Shown: positions 27,252 through 36,199, counted from the first letter of the stretch. The stretch is DNA of 64,000 bases from Armatimonadota bacterium (GCA_025998755.1 AP024674.1:2620162-2684161), one strand, 5' to 3'. The notes: generated from the sequence alone by a model not told the origin. Made by a program: numbers and translations.

Positions 27252-27287
27252 CCGGGTCCCCCCGCGCGCCCGCCCGGGGGGACCCGG
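27252..27287 (+). terminator. GC-rich hairpin after fucI
   Basis: A 12-bp perfect stem (27252-27263 with 27276-27287) of CCGGGTCCCCCC and its complement with a 12-base GC-rich loop, 36 bases after the fucI stop. There is no T-run, so it may act only as a transcript end-stabiliser or pause. Confidence 0.5.
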
Positions 27288-27319
27288 CTGCATCGGAGGA
27301 AATGCGGCACTCGCGAAGG

Positions 27320-27328
27320 TGATATAAT
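27320..27328 (+). promoter_or_regulatory. Extended -10 promoter for the Gfo/Idh gene
   Basis: TGATATAAT, a perfect -10 hexamer with TGn, lies 54 bases before the ATG at 27382. No -35 consensus at the expected distance. Confidence 0.5.
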
Positions 27329-27381
27329 CCTCAGGCATCCGCATAAATCCAAAAAACTTTTAGGGACAGGAGCCTGCCCTG

Positions 27382-28515
27382 ATGCCGGTCTCAGACGTTC
27401 TCAAAGTGGGGATCGTCGGCGCGGCTGGAAGGGGCGCCAGTTATTTCGCCCCCTTCCTTGCCAATCCGCGCACGCACCTGGAAGCGCTCTGCGACATCAA
27501 CGACGAGCGCCTGCAAAAGACGGCGGCCCGGGTTGGTGTGCAGAAGCTGTACAACGACTACGCGGAGATGCTGGAGCAGGCGGGAGTTGACGCGGTGGTC
27601 ATCGGGACGCCGATGCCGCTACATGCCCCGCAGGCCATCGCTGCCCTCAAGCTGGGGATCCACGTGCTCTCCGAGGTTCCCGCTGCGGTGAGCATCGAAG
27701 AGGCCCGGGAGCTGACTCTGGCCGCCGCCCGCAGCAGCGCAAGCTATATGATGGCCGAGAACTACTGCTACTTCCGCGAGAATGTGCTGGTGGGAAGGAT
27801 CGTGGAGGCCGGCCTTTTCGGCGATCTGTATTACGGCGAGGGGGAGTACATCCACGAACTCAAAGGGCTGAACGAGATCACCCGCTGGCGGCGCAGATGG
27901 CAGACCGGCATCAACGGATGCACCTATCCCACTCATAGCCTGGGACCGGTCTATCAGTGGATGAAGGAGCGCGTGGTCAGCGTCTGCTGCGTGGGATCCG
28001 GACACCACTACCGGGACCCTCGGGGGGACCTGTATGAGCAGGAAGACTCCATCAAGATGCTCTGCCGGATGGAGAAGGGAGGACTGGTGGAGGTCCGGCT
28101 GGATATGCTCTCGAACCGCCCGCACAATCCGGCTTACTACTCCCTGCAGGGAACAGATGGGTGTTACGAATCCTCTCGGGGGACGGGTGGGCATCCGGTC
28201 ATCTGGCTGGCGTCGCGCTCCTCGGGCTTCGAGTGGACCCCCCTGTCGGAGTTCGAGCAGGAGTTCCTGCCCGAAGAGTGGCTGAACCCTCCGAAGGAGG
28301 CGCTGGAGGCCGGTCACGCCGGCGGAGACTACTGGGTGGTGGAGGATTTCGTGCGCTCCATCCTGGACGGGCATAAGCCGCCCATCGGCATCCACGAGGC
28401 GATGGACATGACCCTGCCTGGGCTGGTCAGCCAGCAGTCCATCCAGCAGGGGAGCTGCTGGCTACCAGTACCGGATTCCCGGGAGTGGGTGAGCCAGGCG
28501 GGGATGATTGACTGA
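27382..28515 (+). CDS. Gfo/Idh/MocA family oxidoreductase
   Basis: The 377-residue product has an N-terminal Rossmann fold (VGIVGAAGRGASYFAPFLAN), the GTPMPLHAPQAIAALKLGIHVLSEVP segment and a C-terminal alpha/beta domain (AENYCYFRENVLVGRIVEAG) typical of NAD(P)-dependent sugar or inositol dehydrogenases. The ATG at 27382 has GGACAGGAG upstream. Next to fucI it probably acts on a sugar or its derivative; the reaction cannot be told. The promoter for the next gene overlaps its stop codon. Confidence 0.88.
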   Translation: MPVSDVLKVGIVGAAGRGASYFAPFLANPRTHLEALCDINDERLQKTAARVGVQKLYNDYAEMLEQAGVDAVVIGTPMPLHAPQAIAALKLGIHVLSEVPAAVSIEEARELTLAAARSSASYMMAENYCYFRENVLVGRIVEAGLFGDLYYGEGEYIHELKGLNEITRWRRRWQTGINGCTYPTHSLGPVYQWMKERVVSVCCVGSGHHYRDPRGDLYEQEDSIKMLCRMEKGGLVEVRLDMLSNRPHNPAYYSLQGTDGCYESSRGTGGHPVIWLASRSSGFEWTPLSEFEQEFLPEEWLNPPKEALEAGHAGGDYWVVEDFVRSILDGHKPPIGIHEAMDMTLPGLVSQQSIQQGSCWLPVPDSREWVSQAGMID

Positions 28516-28537
28516 AAGCGCCGCGGAGCCCTATAAT
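28508..28537 (+). promoter_or_regulatory. Sigma-70-type promoter overlapping the Gfo/Idh stop
   Basis: TTGACT (28508-28513), an 18-base spacer and TATAAT (28532-28537). It reaches into the stop codon of the preceding gene and lies about 57 bases before the ATG at 28594, so the secreted protein has its own promoter. Confidence 0.6.
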
Positions 28538-28593
28538 GCCGCAGGCGCCTGGCGGGCCGGAGCGCTGCCGGGGCTTATGGAGGAAGTTCGGAC

Positions 28594-29865
28594 ATGAGGT
28601 CTGTTGGTGTCGGGCTTTGCATCGCTCTTCTTCTGACCGGTCCGGGCGCGCCCGCCCAAGCTGCCGCCCGCGCGGTGGCGTTTCCCTCGGGGCAGGCGCT
28701 TCTTCGCTCGCCTGCGGTGGATGGCGTCTACGACCCTGTGGAGTGGACGGACGTGGCCCGGCTTCAGACACCGGCCGGAGACTATGTGGTGGGCGCAGGC
28801 TGGGACTCCTCGCACGTTTATTTCCTTCTGGACGGCCCCGCCTTCGACTCTGCCGTGCTGTATGTGGACGCTCAGGGGGACGGCTGGCTGAACGGCCCGG
28901 ACAACTACGAGCTGACGCTCACTCCTGTGCAGGGCGGGCAGGTGGAGGTCGCGGCGAAGATCTACAACTCGCTGGTCAGCGTCCCGGCGCAGGCTCTTTC
29001 TCCGGCCATTGTGGACTGCCAGGCGCGTAGCTCCCTGTTCGAGGGACGCCGGACCATGGAGGTCGCGCTCGCGCGCAATGACGCCACCGGTCTACGCCCG
29101 GCGGCGGGGCAGAAGATGGCCTTTGGCTTCGGCGTGCGCCTGCCGGGCGAGCAGCGCACGGCCCCTGAGGATCCGCGTGGGCAGCTGACGGGCATCGTTC
29201 TCTCCAACAACCTGGTCTCCGCGCCGGAGGGGATCGTGATGGATATGACCCTCAAGGATCGCACCGTCACCGGCGGGCAGACGGTCAGCGGCGATCTCTT
29301 CGTCACGAACACCGGGCGCGACCCACTTCCCTACGCCGGCCTTGAGATCGCCGGGGAGCGCCGGCTGGCGGATCTGGTCAACCGGCTGCAGATCCCTGCC
29401 GGGTCCATCGAACCCGGAAAGAGGCTGAAGCAGGGCTATTCGACAGCGTTGCCGGTGGATGCCCCGGTGGGGGCCTATGCCCTGCAGGCCACGCTGGATC
29501 TGGGCGACGGGCGGCAGGCGGTGCTTTTGAGCGGCTTCGAGGTGCTGGAGACGCTGGAGGTGCGAATGGAGCCCGGGGACGGTCCGGTGATGCCCGGGCA
29601 GGAGCGCCGGGTGGCGGTGGTGGTGAAGAACAATTCGCCGCGCGCCCAGAACGGCACGGTGCAGCTGGAAGCGCCTGTGGAGCTGGATGGGTGCTTCGAC
29701 CGGGCGTCCAGCCGCTTCCTGGTGCGCCCGGAGGGCCAGTCCCGGGTGGAGTTCCGGCTGCGTCCCAACCGCAACACACAGGCGGGCGAATATGAGCTGA
29801 AGGCCACCGTTCAGTCCGGTTCCTTCCAGCGCACGGTCTCCGGAAAGGTGCTGATCGGGCGGTAA
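28594..29865 (+). CDS. Secreted protein with CBM9-like N-terminal domain
   Basis: The 423-residue protein has a signal peptide ending near QAAARA (residue about 27). Residues 35-190 look like a DOMON/CBM9-like domain: AVDGVYDPVEWTDVARLQTPAGD, WDSSHVYFLLDG and AVLYVDAQGDGWLNGPDNYEL. Two beta-sandwich repeats follow: TVSGDLFVTNTGRDPLPYAGL and RVAVVVKNNSPRAQNGTV, like Ig/NEW3 domains. It should sit outside the inner membrane and might bind carbohydrate. GGAGG precedes the ATG. No catalytic motif seen. Confidence 0.75.
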   Translation: MRSVGVGLCIALLLTGPGAPAQAAARAVAFPSGQALLRSPAVDGVYDPVEWTDVARLQTPAGDYVVGAGWDSSHVYFLLDGPAFDSAVLYVDAQGDGWLNGPDNYELTLTPVQGGQVEVAAKIYNSLVSVPAQALSPAIVDCQARSSLFEGRRTMEVALARNDATGLRPAAGQKMAFGFGVRLPGEQRTAPEDPRGQLTGIVLSNNLVSAPEGIVMDMTLKDRTVTGGQTVSGDLFVTNTGRDPLPYAGLEIAGERRLADLVNRLQIPAGSIEPGKRLKQGYSTALPVDAPVGAYALQATLDLGDGRQAVLLSGFEVLETLEVRMEPGDGPVMPGQERRVAVVVKNNSPRAQNGTVQLEAPVELDGCFDRASSRFLVRPEGQSRVEFRLRPNRNTQAGEYELKATVQSGSFQRTVSGKVLIGR

Positions 29866-29932
29866 CGGGGGCGTTGCAGGAATATGGCGGCTCGGGCGGG
29901 AACACTCATCTTCGAGGAGGAGGGAACCCGCA

Positions 29933-31075
29933 ATGGGAACGGAACCGAATGCCCTGAGGGACGCCATATCGGAGGCGCTTGCCCTGGGCAAGAGCGACCC
30001 GAACGAGGCCAGCACCTGTCTATGGATCATCGTGCCCCTCCTGGAGGCAGCCGGCTACCAACGGCATGAAATCCAGCCTCAAGAGACGGACCCAGCAGGC
30101 AGGAAGCCGGACTATACCATCCTGCCGGATTCGGAGCACACCTGGTTTCTGGAAGCCAAGGCGTGGGCCGTGGATCTGAACGACCAGCACGTGCGGCAGG
30201 CGCTGATCTACGCCTACACCAACAACCGGCGATGGGTGGTGCTGACCAACGGCCGCGAATGGCGCCTGTATGACAACAGCATCCCCGGCGAGCTGAGCGG
30301 AAAACTGGTGGCGAAGGCGCGGCTGGAGGATGTGGACGATGTGGAGGAGTTCCTGGCGGCCATCGGGCGGCAGTCCGTGACGGACGGAACGATCGAGCGC
30401 TACGCGCGGGACCGGCTGCTGCGCGCCGCGCTGGAGCAGGAGCTCTGCGACCCGGCAAGCGACCTGGTGAAAGCCGTCTGGACAAGGCTGAGATCCCGCC
30501 CCGGTCTTTCGGGCATTACCAGAGACCAGGTTGCGGCGTTTTTCAGCGGCAGGCCGCCAGGTGACGAGACAAGACCGCCGATGGCGGGTTCGTTCTCCGA
30601 GGAAAGCACATCTGCTAACCCGCCGGCCTTCGCAGGACGTCCTCAGGATTTCCCCGGAGGAAGGTTCACCCTTCAGGTATTGTTGGAGCGGTCAGAACAT
30701 CTTGTGAAAAATCGCAATCCTGGGATTGTCATCTTTCCCGATGGCAGGCAGGAGACGGTCTCGACGTGGAAAGATGCCGCCTGTGCGGTGGTCAAGTGGG
30801 TGGGGGAAGCAAAAGGTCTGCCGCCACTTCCCTTCTCGGCAGTTTACGATAAACGACGTTACTTCTTGAATACTCGGCCGGGCCACCCCAACCCAAAGAC
30901 ATTTCACAGGTTTTGCGAGTTGAGCACCTCCGCGGGGTCCGTCTACATGGACGTGAACCGGAACGCCACCCACCTGGTGCGCTCGATTGTGTCTCTCTGT
31001 GAGACAGTGGGGGTGGTGCCTGAAAGCATACAGGTGCAGGTAAAACCCGGGTGGCGGCCGCCTGTAAGGCGATGA
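29933..31075 (+). CDS. Orphan PD-(D/E)XK nuclease-like protein (type I restriction HsdR N-domain-like)
   Basis: The 380-residue protein has a nuclease core near residues 45-100: the acidic residue in KPDYTIL, then TWFLEAKAW with the E-x-K, and the QALIYAYTNNRRWVVLTNGREW strand-helix that recurs in the N-terminal nuclease domain of type I restriction and related proteins. No helicase domain follows; the C-terminal 150 residues (LLERSEHLVKNRNPG, VSTWKDAACAVVKWVG) are of unknown kind. No HsdM or HsdS gene is near. It starts with ATG after GGAGGAGGG. It may be a stand-alone nuclease or a regulator. Confidence 0.65.
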   Translation: MGTEPNALRDAISEALALGKSDPNEASTCLWIIVPLLEAAGYQRHEIQPQETDPAGRKPDYTILPDSEHTWFLEAKAWAVDLNDQHVRQALIYAYTNNRRWVVLTNGREWRLYDNSIPGELSGKLVAKARLEDVDDVEEFLAAIGRQSVTDGTIERYARDRLLRAALEQELCDPASDLVKAVWTRLRSRPGLSGITRDQVAAFFSGRPPGDETRPPMAGSFSEESTSANPPAFAGRPQDFPGGRFTLQVLLERSEHLVKNRNPGIVIFPDGRQETVSTWKDAACAVVKWVGEAKGLPPLPFSAVYDKRRYFLNTRPGHPNPKTFHRFCELSTSAGSVYMDVNRNATHLVRSIVSLCETVGVVPESIQVQVKPGWRPPVRR

Positions 31076-31097
31076 CGCGCCTGAGGGGATCTTATCG

Positions 31098-31901
31098 TTG
31101 AAAACGTCCCTGCGCTCCCGTGTGTATGCCGTTCTTGAGGGCGAAGCTGCATCCTCTCCCGTGGGGATGGCGGTTCACGGAATCCTCCTGCTGCTGATTC
31201 TCTCCAACGTCCTAGTCTCGGTGGAAGCATCGGTCGTCAGCATCGCTGACCGCTACGCGCGCTGGTTCGATGCCTTCGACGCTTTCTCCGTGACCATCTT
31301 CACCGTGGAATATCTGGCCCGGCTCTGGTGCTGTGTGGAGGATCCTCGGTTCCGTTCGCCTGTGCTTGGCCGCTTGCGGTTCGCGCTGGGCTTCTTGCCG
31401 CTTGTGGACCTGGCGGCTGTCATATCCTTTTCCGGGGTCCTGCTGGCTGGGGGCGCTGACTACCGTTTCCTGCGCGTGCTGCGCATCCTGAGGATTCTCC
31501 GGATCCTTAAGCTGGGCCGTTATTCGCAAGCATTGCTGCTGGTCGGGCGGGTGGTGGCCGCGAAGAAGGAGCAACTCGCGGCTGCTCTGGTCTGCGTTTT
31601 TGTGCTTATTACAATCGCCGCCGGCTTGATCTATGAAGTGGAGAGGCAGGCGCAACCTGAAGCGTTTGGGAGCATCCCTGAGAGCATGTGGTGGGCCGTG
31701 GTGACACTGACGACGGTGGGGTATGGCGATGTATATCCCGTGACTCCCGTGGGGCGGGTCCTTGCGTCATTGCTCGCTCTGTTTGGAGTCGCCATGTTCG
31801 GGCTGCCAGCAGGCATCCTGGCCTCCGGTTTCATGGAGGAGTTATCTCGCCGACGAGGTGACATCGAGACCTGTCCTCATTGTGGCAAACCTATCCGCTA
31901 A
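31098..31901 (+). CDS. Voltage-gated-type potassium channel
   Basis: The 267-residue protein has six transmembrane segments. S4 is seen as RFLRVLRILRILRILKLGRY (about residues 122-141) with regularly spaced Arg, and the pore carries the K+ filter TLTTVGYGDVYP (about residues 204-215). It ends with a short CPHCGKP Cys-pair. The start is TTG at 31098 with GAGGGG upstream, 22 bases after the previous stop. It probably sets membrane potential in the inner membrane. The gating signal is unknown. Confidence 0.92.
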   Translation: MKTSLRSRVYAVLEGEAASSPVGMAVHGILLLLILSNVLVSVEASVVSIADRYARWFDAFDAFSVTIFTVEYLARLWCCVEDPRFRSPVLGRLRFALGFLPLVDLAAVISFSGVLLAGGADYRFLRVLRILRILRILKLGRYSQALLLVGRVVAAKKEQLAAALVCVFVLITIAAGLIYEVERQAQPEAFGSIPESMWWAVVTLTTVGYGDVYPVTPVGRVLASLLALFGVAMFGLPAGILASGFMEELSRRRGDIETCPHCGKPIR

Positions 31902-31953
31902 CGCATCCCCCCGCTAGTACCAAAGACACATTTCCCCTTGCCTGCGCCGCCGC

Positions 31954-31959
31954 TATACT
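31954..31959 (+). promoter_or_regulatory. Possible -10 box for the multihaem operon
   Basis: TATACT at 31954-31959 lies about 90 bases before the ATG of the 742-residue cytochrome gene. No consensus -35 box at the right distance is seen. Confidence 0.3.
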
Positions 31960-32045
31960 CAGGAGCGGGGGAAAAGCCTGCGAAAGGCCGCGGCGAATTC
32001 GGCAGGGGCGGAAATGGGCGGCCCGCCCGCCCCGGACGGCGAAAT

Positions 32046-34274
32046 ATGGCAGATCTTGCACGGCGCAACCTGTTGGCGGCGGTCCTGTTGGCCGCCCTGC
32101 TCTTCCTCTGTGCCCCGACCCGTGCCACACCCGTCTGCCTTACCTGCCATTCTGCCCCCACCATGGGCGAAAAACGCGTCACTCGCGAAAGCCTGGCCGG
32201 CTCGCCCCATGCTTCTTTGCAGTGCGTGGAGTGCCACGCCGGCATCCCGGCTCGGGCGGAGATGCACGCCGTGCCCGCTCCCCCACCGGATTGCGCTTCC
32301 TGTCATCTGCCCCCGGGCCGCAAGGGAGCGCCACTGGCGACAGCAGTGCATCACGGTCGGAAGGGGGCGGAAGCTGCGGCGTTGCCCTCCTGCCAATCCT
32401 GCCACGGCGCTCACGAGATGCGCCCGGCGGGTCACCCTCGCTCGAAAGTCAGCCGCCAGAATGTGATGCAGACCTGCGCCGCGTGTCATGGCCCCGGCGG
32501 ACCGGTCGCCGCCCGTACCGGCGAGCGCAGGGTGCTGGACTACCGCGACAGCGTCCACGGACGTCCCGATCCTGACCGGCCCGGGCTGTACCCGGCCGTC
32601 TGCACGGAGTGCCACGGCACGCACAGCATCCTGCCGGGATCGGACCCCGCGTCCACCGTCAGCAAGGTCCGCGCGGCGGACACCTGCGGCGCCTGCCACA
32701 CCGCCGAGCTGAAGGAATACCGTGACAGCATCCATGCAAAGTCGCTCGCGGCAGGTGGCCTCGACGCCCCCTCCTGCGCCGATTGCCACGGCGAGCACGA
32801 CATTCAGCGCGCCACTGCTCCGGGTTCGCGTGTTTCCAGGGTTTCCATCGTTGAGACGTGCGCCCGCTGCCACGAAGACAAGACCCTGATAGACCGGTAC
32901 GGGCTGCCCGCCAACCTGGTGAAGTCCTATCGCAAGAGCTATCACGGCGTGGCGAACCGCTTCGGGGAGGTGGAGGTGGCCAGCTGCAGCAGCTGCCACA
33001 ATCCCCACCGCATCCTCCCGCAGAGTGATCCGCGCTCGTCCATCCACCCGGACAACCTGCCCGCCACGTGCGGGCAGGAAGGATGCCACCCCGGCGTGGG
33101 GCGGAACGTGGCGCTGGGAAGCGTGCATCTGGATCCGTCTCCCACGCGGGACCGCGCGGTCTACTGGGTGAGCATTCTTTTCGGCATTTTCACCTACGGC
33201 ACCATTCTGGGCTTGACTTCACTGGTGGTGCTGGATTCGTTCCGGCGCTGGCGCACGCCGAAGTCTCTTCGCCAGCGGGAGGACAGCGCGGATCCTCTGG
33301 ACCAGGTGAAGGTGCCGCGCTTCACGCGGGTGCAGCTGCTTCAGCATCAGATCCTGCTGACCACGTTCATCCTTCTGGTGATCACGGGGTTCCCCATCAA
33401 ATTCCCGGACTGGACGATCTCGCAGTGGATCATCAATGCGGTGGGCGGGGTGACGGCGCGGGGGGCCATTCACCGGCTTATGGGCGCCATCCTGCTGCTG
33501 GCCGGGGTGTGGCATGTGCTCTGGGTGGTGACCAGTCCGCGCGGCTGGCGGGAGTTCCTTCGCATGCTGCCGGAGCGCGACGACCCCGGGCGCGCTGTCG
33601 GCATCCTGAAGTATTTCTTCGGGCTGAGCAAAGAGTTTCCGCCTTCCGGGAAGTTCTCGCTGTACGAGAAGTTCGACTATATGGCGGTGGGGTGGGGCTC
33701 CGTGATCATGGGGGTGACCGGGCTCGCCCTATGGTTCCCGCACATCGCCCTGCAGATCGCTCCGAAATGGGCGCTGGATGTGTGCCATGTGGTGCACAGC
33801 GATGAAGCGGTGCTGGCGTTCCTGGCTATCACCATCTGGCACTTCTACCACGTGCACTACAAACCCACAATCTGGCCCATGAACACCACCTGGCTGGACG
33901 GGCAGGTGCGTCTGGGAGATCTGAAAGAGGAGCATCGTCTGGAGTACGAGCGCCTGCGCGCCGAACTGGAAGCCGGGGGATTGCCCGCAGTGGAGGAGTC
34001 CTCTGAACCCGCCGGGCCCGAGGCCGCGCAGGAGTCTGCTGTTGAAGAAGCGGGCAAGCCGGAAGCATCGGAGGAGCCTTCAGCTGTTGCTGCTGAGGAA
34101 GAGGCCGCTCACGCGATTCCCGCAGAGCCGGAAGAGGTGGAGACGGCCACACCCGCTGCACAGAAAGAGATCCGCGAGGAGGAGCCAGACGCGGAGGTTG
34201 AAGAGCAGACAGGCCCCGCTCCCGCGGAGCCTTCCGGGCTGCAGGATGCGCCGGGAGAGGAGGAGCAGCGGTGA
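32046..34274 (+). CDS. Multihaem c-type / b-type cytochrome fusion (CbcL-like architecture)
   Basis: The 742-residue protein has a signal peptide (residues 1-28). A periplasmic region follows with ten CxxCH haem-c motifs at about residues 31, 60, 83, 116, 144, 186, 214, 244, 272 and 314, and one CGQEGCH (CX4CH) at 342. From about 373 to 620 it has hydrophobic helices with HQILLTTFILLVITGFPIKF, RLMGAILLLAGVWHVLW and IWHFYHVHYKP, like the HydC/FdnI-type di-haem cytochrome b. The C-terminal 130 residues are acidic, Glu/Pro/Ala-rich. The order (c-haem domain then FdnI-like b domain) is that of CbcL, a Geobacter inner-membrane quinol oxidoreductase. I set the start at 32046 because upstream residues are not signal-like. 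It overlaps the next gene by 4 bases. Confidence 0.85.
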   Translation: MADLARRNLLAAVLLAALLFLCAPTRATPVCLTCHSAPTMGEKRVTRESLAGSPHASLQCVECHAGIPARAEMHAVPAPPPDCASCHLPPGRKGAPLATAVHHGRKGAEAAALPSCQSCHGAHEMRPAGHPRSKVSRQNVMQTCAACHGPGGPVAARTGERRVLDYRDSVHGRPDPDRPGLYPAVCTECHGTHSILPGSDPASTVSKVRAADTCGACHTAELKEYRDSIHAKSLAAGGLDAPSCADCHGEHDIQRATAPGSRVSRVSIVETCARCHEDKTLIDRYGLPANLVKSYRKSYHGVANRFGEVEVASCSSCHNPHRILPQSDPRSSIHPDNLPATCGQEGCHPGVGRNVALGSVHLDPSPTRDRAVYWVSILFGIFTYGTILGLTSLVVLDSFRRWRTPKSLRQREDSADPLDQVKVPRFTRVQLLQHQILLTTFILLVITGFPIKFPDWTISQWIINAVGGVTARGAIHRLMGAILLLAGVWHVLWVVTSPRGWREFLRMLPERDDPGRAVGILKYFFGLSKEFPPSGKFSLYEKFDYMAVGWGSVIMGVTGLALWFPHIALQIAPKWALDVCHVVHSDEAVLAFLAITIWHFYHVHYKPTIWPMNTTWLDGQVRLGDLKEEHRLEYERLRAELEAGGLPAVEESSEPAGPEAAQESAVEEAGKPEASEEPSAVAAEEEAAHAIPAEPEEVETATPAAQKEIREEEPDAEVEEQTGPAPAEPSGLQDAPGEEEQR

Positions 34275-35752
34275 CCCCCGAGCCAGCCGGCAATGCCCGC
34301 AAGAGCGTGCGCGTCCGCATTCTGGCGGCGGTGGTGGTGCTGTTGATAGCCGTGGGCGGCGCGCTGACCTACGCCACGGCGTCTTCCAGCCCCATCGTCT
34401 GCACCCGCTGCCACGAGATGCGCGCCCACTACGTGAGCTGGAAGGCATCCGGGCACAGTCAGGTGCCCTGCGAGGAGTGCCACGTCCAGCCCGGGTTCTG
34501 GACGATGGTGCGGATGAAGTTCCAGAGTGAGGCGCTCATTACCAAACACGCGCGCGAGCCCCGCTCCGGTGAGCTGGTGCGGGCGAATGTCCCGGACGCC
34601 AACTGCGTGAAGTGTCATTCCCGGATGCCCGATGTGGTGACTCGCGGAGGTGTGCAGACTACGCACCGGGGGCACATCGAGCGAGGCATTCCCTGCATCT
34701 ACTGTCATACGGATGCGGGGCACGCCGCGGAGAAGACCGACGCCAAGGCGGCCATGGCCCGCTGCACGGCCTGTCACGACGGGAAGCAGGCGAGCGCCGA
34801 TTGCGCGGTTTGTCACGTGAAGGAGGTTCCTCAGCCCGCTCCTGCCAGCCACATCCAGCTTCAGCAGGTGGATCTGAACCAGATGCCGCACCCGGAGGGC
34901 TTCCGCAACCAGCACGCGGTGGTCGGCCGGAAGCAGGCGGCGCAGTGCGAGTCCTGCCACCGGCCCTATTTCTGCGAGTCGTGCCACAGCGGCAAGATAC
35001 CGGCTTCCCATTCCGCGAAGGACTACCGACGGACCCACGCGGCCGAGGTGGCCGCGGGGCGCACCGACTGCACCCCGTGCCATACGCAGAAGTTCTGTCT
35101 GGCGTGCCACGTCACGGCGCAGCCGGAGTCGCACCGGAAGGGATGGACGAGGGCGCACGGGAAGGCGTCTCTGAAGGCGGATGCCCGCTGCGGCGTGTGC
35201 CATCTGAAGAGCTGGTGCGACGAGTGCCACGGGATGCCGATGCCGCACCCGGCGCGCTATGTGCAGACTCATCCCGACCAGGCATCAAAGAGCCCGAAGC
35301 TTTGCGAAAAGTGCCATTCGCCCTCTTACTGCCAGGCGTGCCACTCGCGCAGCAAGCCGCGCTCGCATCTGACGAAGGGGTTCCTGGACGGCGGACACGG
35401 CCGTCTGTGGCGATCCAACCAGAGATCCTGCGCCACCTGCCACACGTCTCAGAAGTTCTGTGACGACTGCCACACCACGAAGCGGCCAGCCTCCCACGGC
35501 CCGGCCTGGCTGGTGACGCACGGCAAGCCCGCATCCGCCCCGGAGGCGAACTGCTCACTGTGCCATACCCGGGAGACGTGCGGCAAGTGCCACGGACAGG
35601 GAGGCAAGAGACCCTCCAGCCACGGGGCCAACTACGTGATGGGGCATGCGAAGGACGCGAAGGCAGGTATGGCCTCGTGCGCGCTCTGCCATGAGGCAAG
35701 CATGTGCAACGCCTGCCATAAGCCGCTCGGCAAGCCGGAGATCAGCTTCTGA
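34271..35752 (+). CDS. Twenty-haem NapC/NirT-like cytochrome c
   Basis: The 493-residue protein begins with a membrane anchor (residues about 14-38). It has 20 CxxCH motifs, starting at residues 44, 67, 112, 142, 165, 178, 226, 235, 267, 276, 307, 316, 345, 354, 387, 397, 428, 437, 470 and 479. The first is CTRCHEM, with the Met after His typical of NapC/NrfH. From residue 226 on, haems come in seven pairs with four or five residues between them (CESCHRPYFCESCH style), spaced about 30-45 residues apart. It starts with GTG overlapping the previous stop (GTGA), so the two are coupled. I infer electron transfer from quinol via the fusion cytochrome to this shuttle. Confidence 0.88.
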   Translation: MTPEPAGNARKSVRVRILAAVVVLLIAVGGALTYATASSSPIVCTRCHEMRAHYVSWKASGHSQVPCEECHVQPGFWTMVRMKFQSEALITKHAREPRSGELVRANVPDANCVKCHSRMPDVVTRGGVQTTHRGHIERGIPCIYCHTDAGHAAEKTDAKAAMARCTACHDGKQASADCAVCHVKEVPQPAPASHIQLQQVDLNQMPHPEGFRNQHAVVGRKQAAQCESCHRPYFCESCHSGKIPASHSAKDYRRTHAAEVAAGRTDCTPCHTQKFCLACHVTAQPESHRKGWTRAHGKASLKADARCGVCHLKSWCDECHGMPMPHPARYVQTHPDQASKSPKLCEKCHSPSYCQACHSRSKPRSHLTKGFLDGGHGRLWRSNQRSCATCHTSQKFCDDCHTTKRPASHGPAWLVTHGKPASAPEANCSLCHTRETCGKCHGQGGKRPSSHGANYVMGHAKDAKAGMASCALCHEASMCNACHKPLGKPEISF

Positions 35753-35776
35753 GACTCGGCCTCGCGGCAGAGGATG

Positions 35777-36199
35777 TCAGGCGGCCTTCGACAGCTGCGC
35801 CTCGGAGGAGTTCAGAAGCCCCTGCACCAGGGATACCAGCGCCCGGTTGTCCTCGATCGGCTTTGAGACGTAGCCGTCCGCTCCGGACTGCTGGAGAAAA
35901 CGCTCCCGATCCCCCCTCAGGGCGTGCGCGGTGGTCAGCACCACGGGGATGGATGAGGTCCGCGCATCCTGCTTGAGGATGCGGGTCAGCTCGATTCCGT
36001 CCACCGGGACACCTTCGTATTCGGTGTTGGACAGAGAGACGTCCATCAGGATCAGGTCCGCCTGACCTTCCGAAGCGATCCTGATCACCTCATCGGCGTC
36101 CTCGGTGACCGTCACGGCGAAGCCGCCCACCCTTGTCAGCACCAGCTCGAACAGTTTTGCGTTTATCTTGTCGTCTTCGACGACCAGAATGTTTGCCAT
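35777..36199 (-). CDS. Stand-alone response-regulator receiver domain
   Basis: The 140-residue protein is a CheY-like receiver: ILVVEDDKINAKLFEL at the N-terminus (acidic pair), LILMDVSLS with the phospho-acceptor Asp (about residue 52), VVLTTAHAL and KPIEDN with the invariant Lys. There is no output domain. The kinase partner is not in the window. It is convergent with the haem operon and divergent from bcp. Confidence 0.92.
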   Translation of the reverse strand: MANILVVEDDKINAKLFELVLTRVGGFAVTVTEDADEVIRIASEGQADLILMDVSLSNTEYEGVPVDGIELTRILKQDARTSSIPVVLTTAHALRGDRERFLQQSGADGYVSKPIEDNRALVSLVQGLLNSSEAQLSKAA

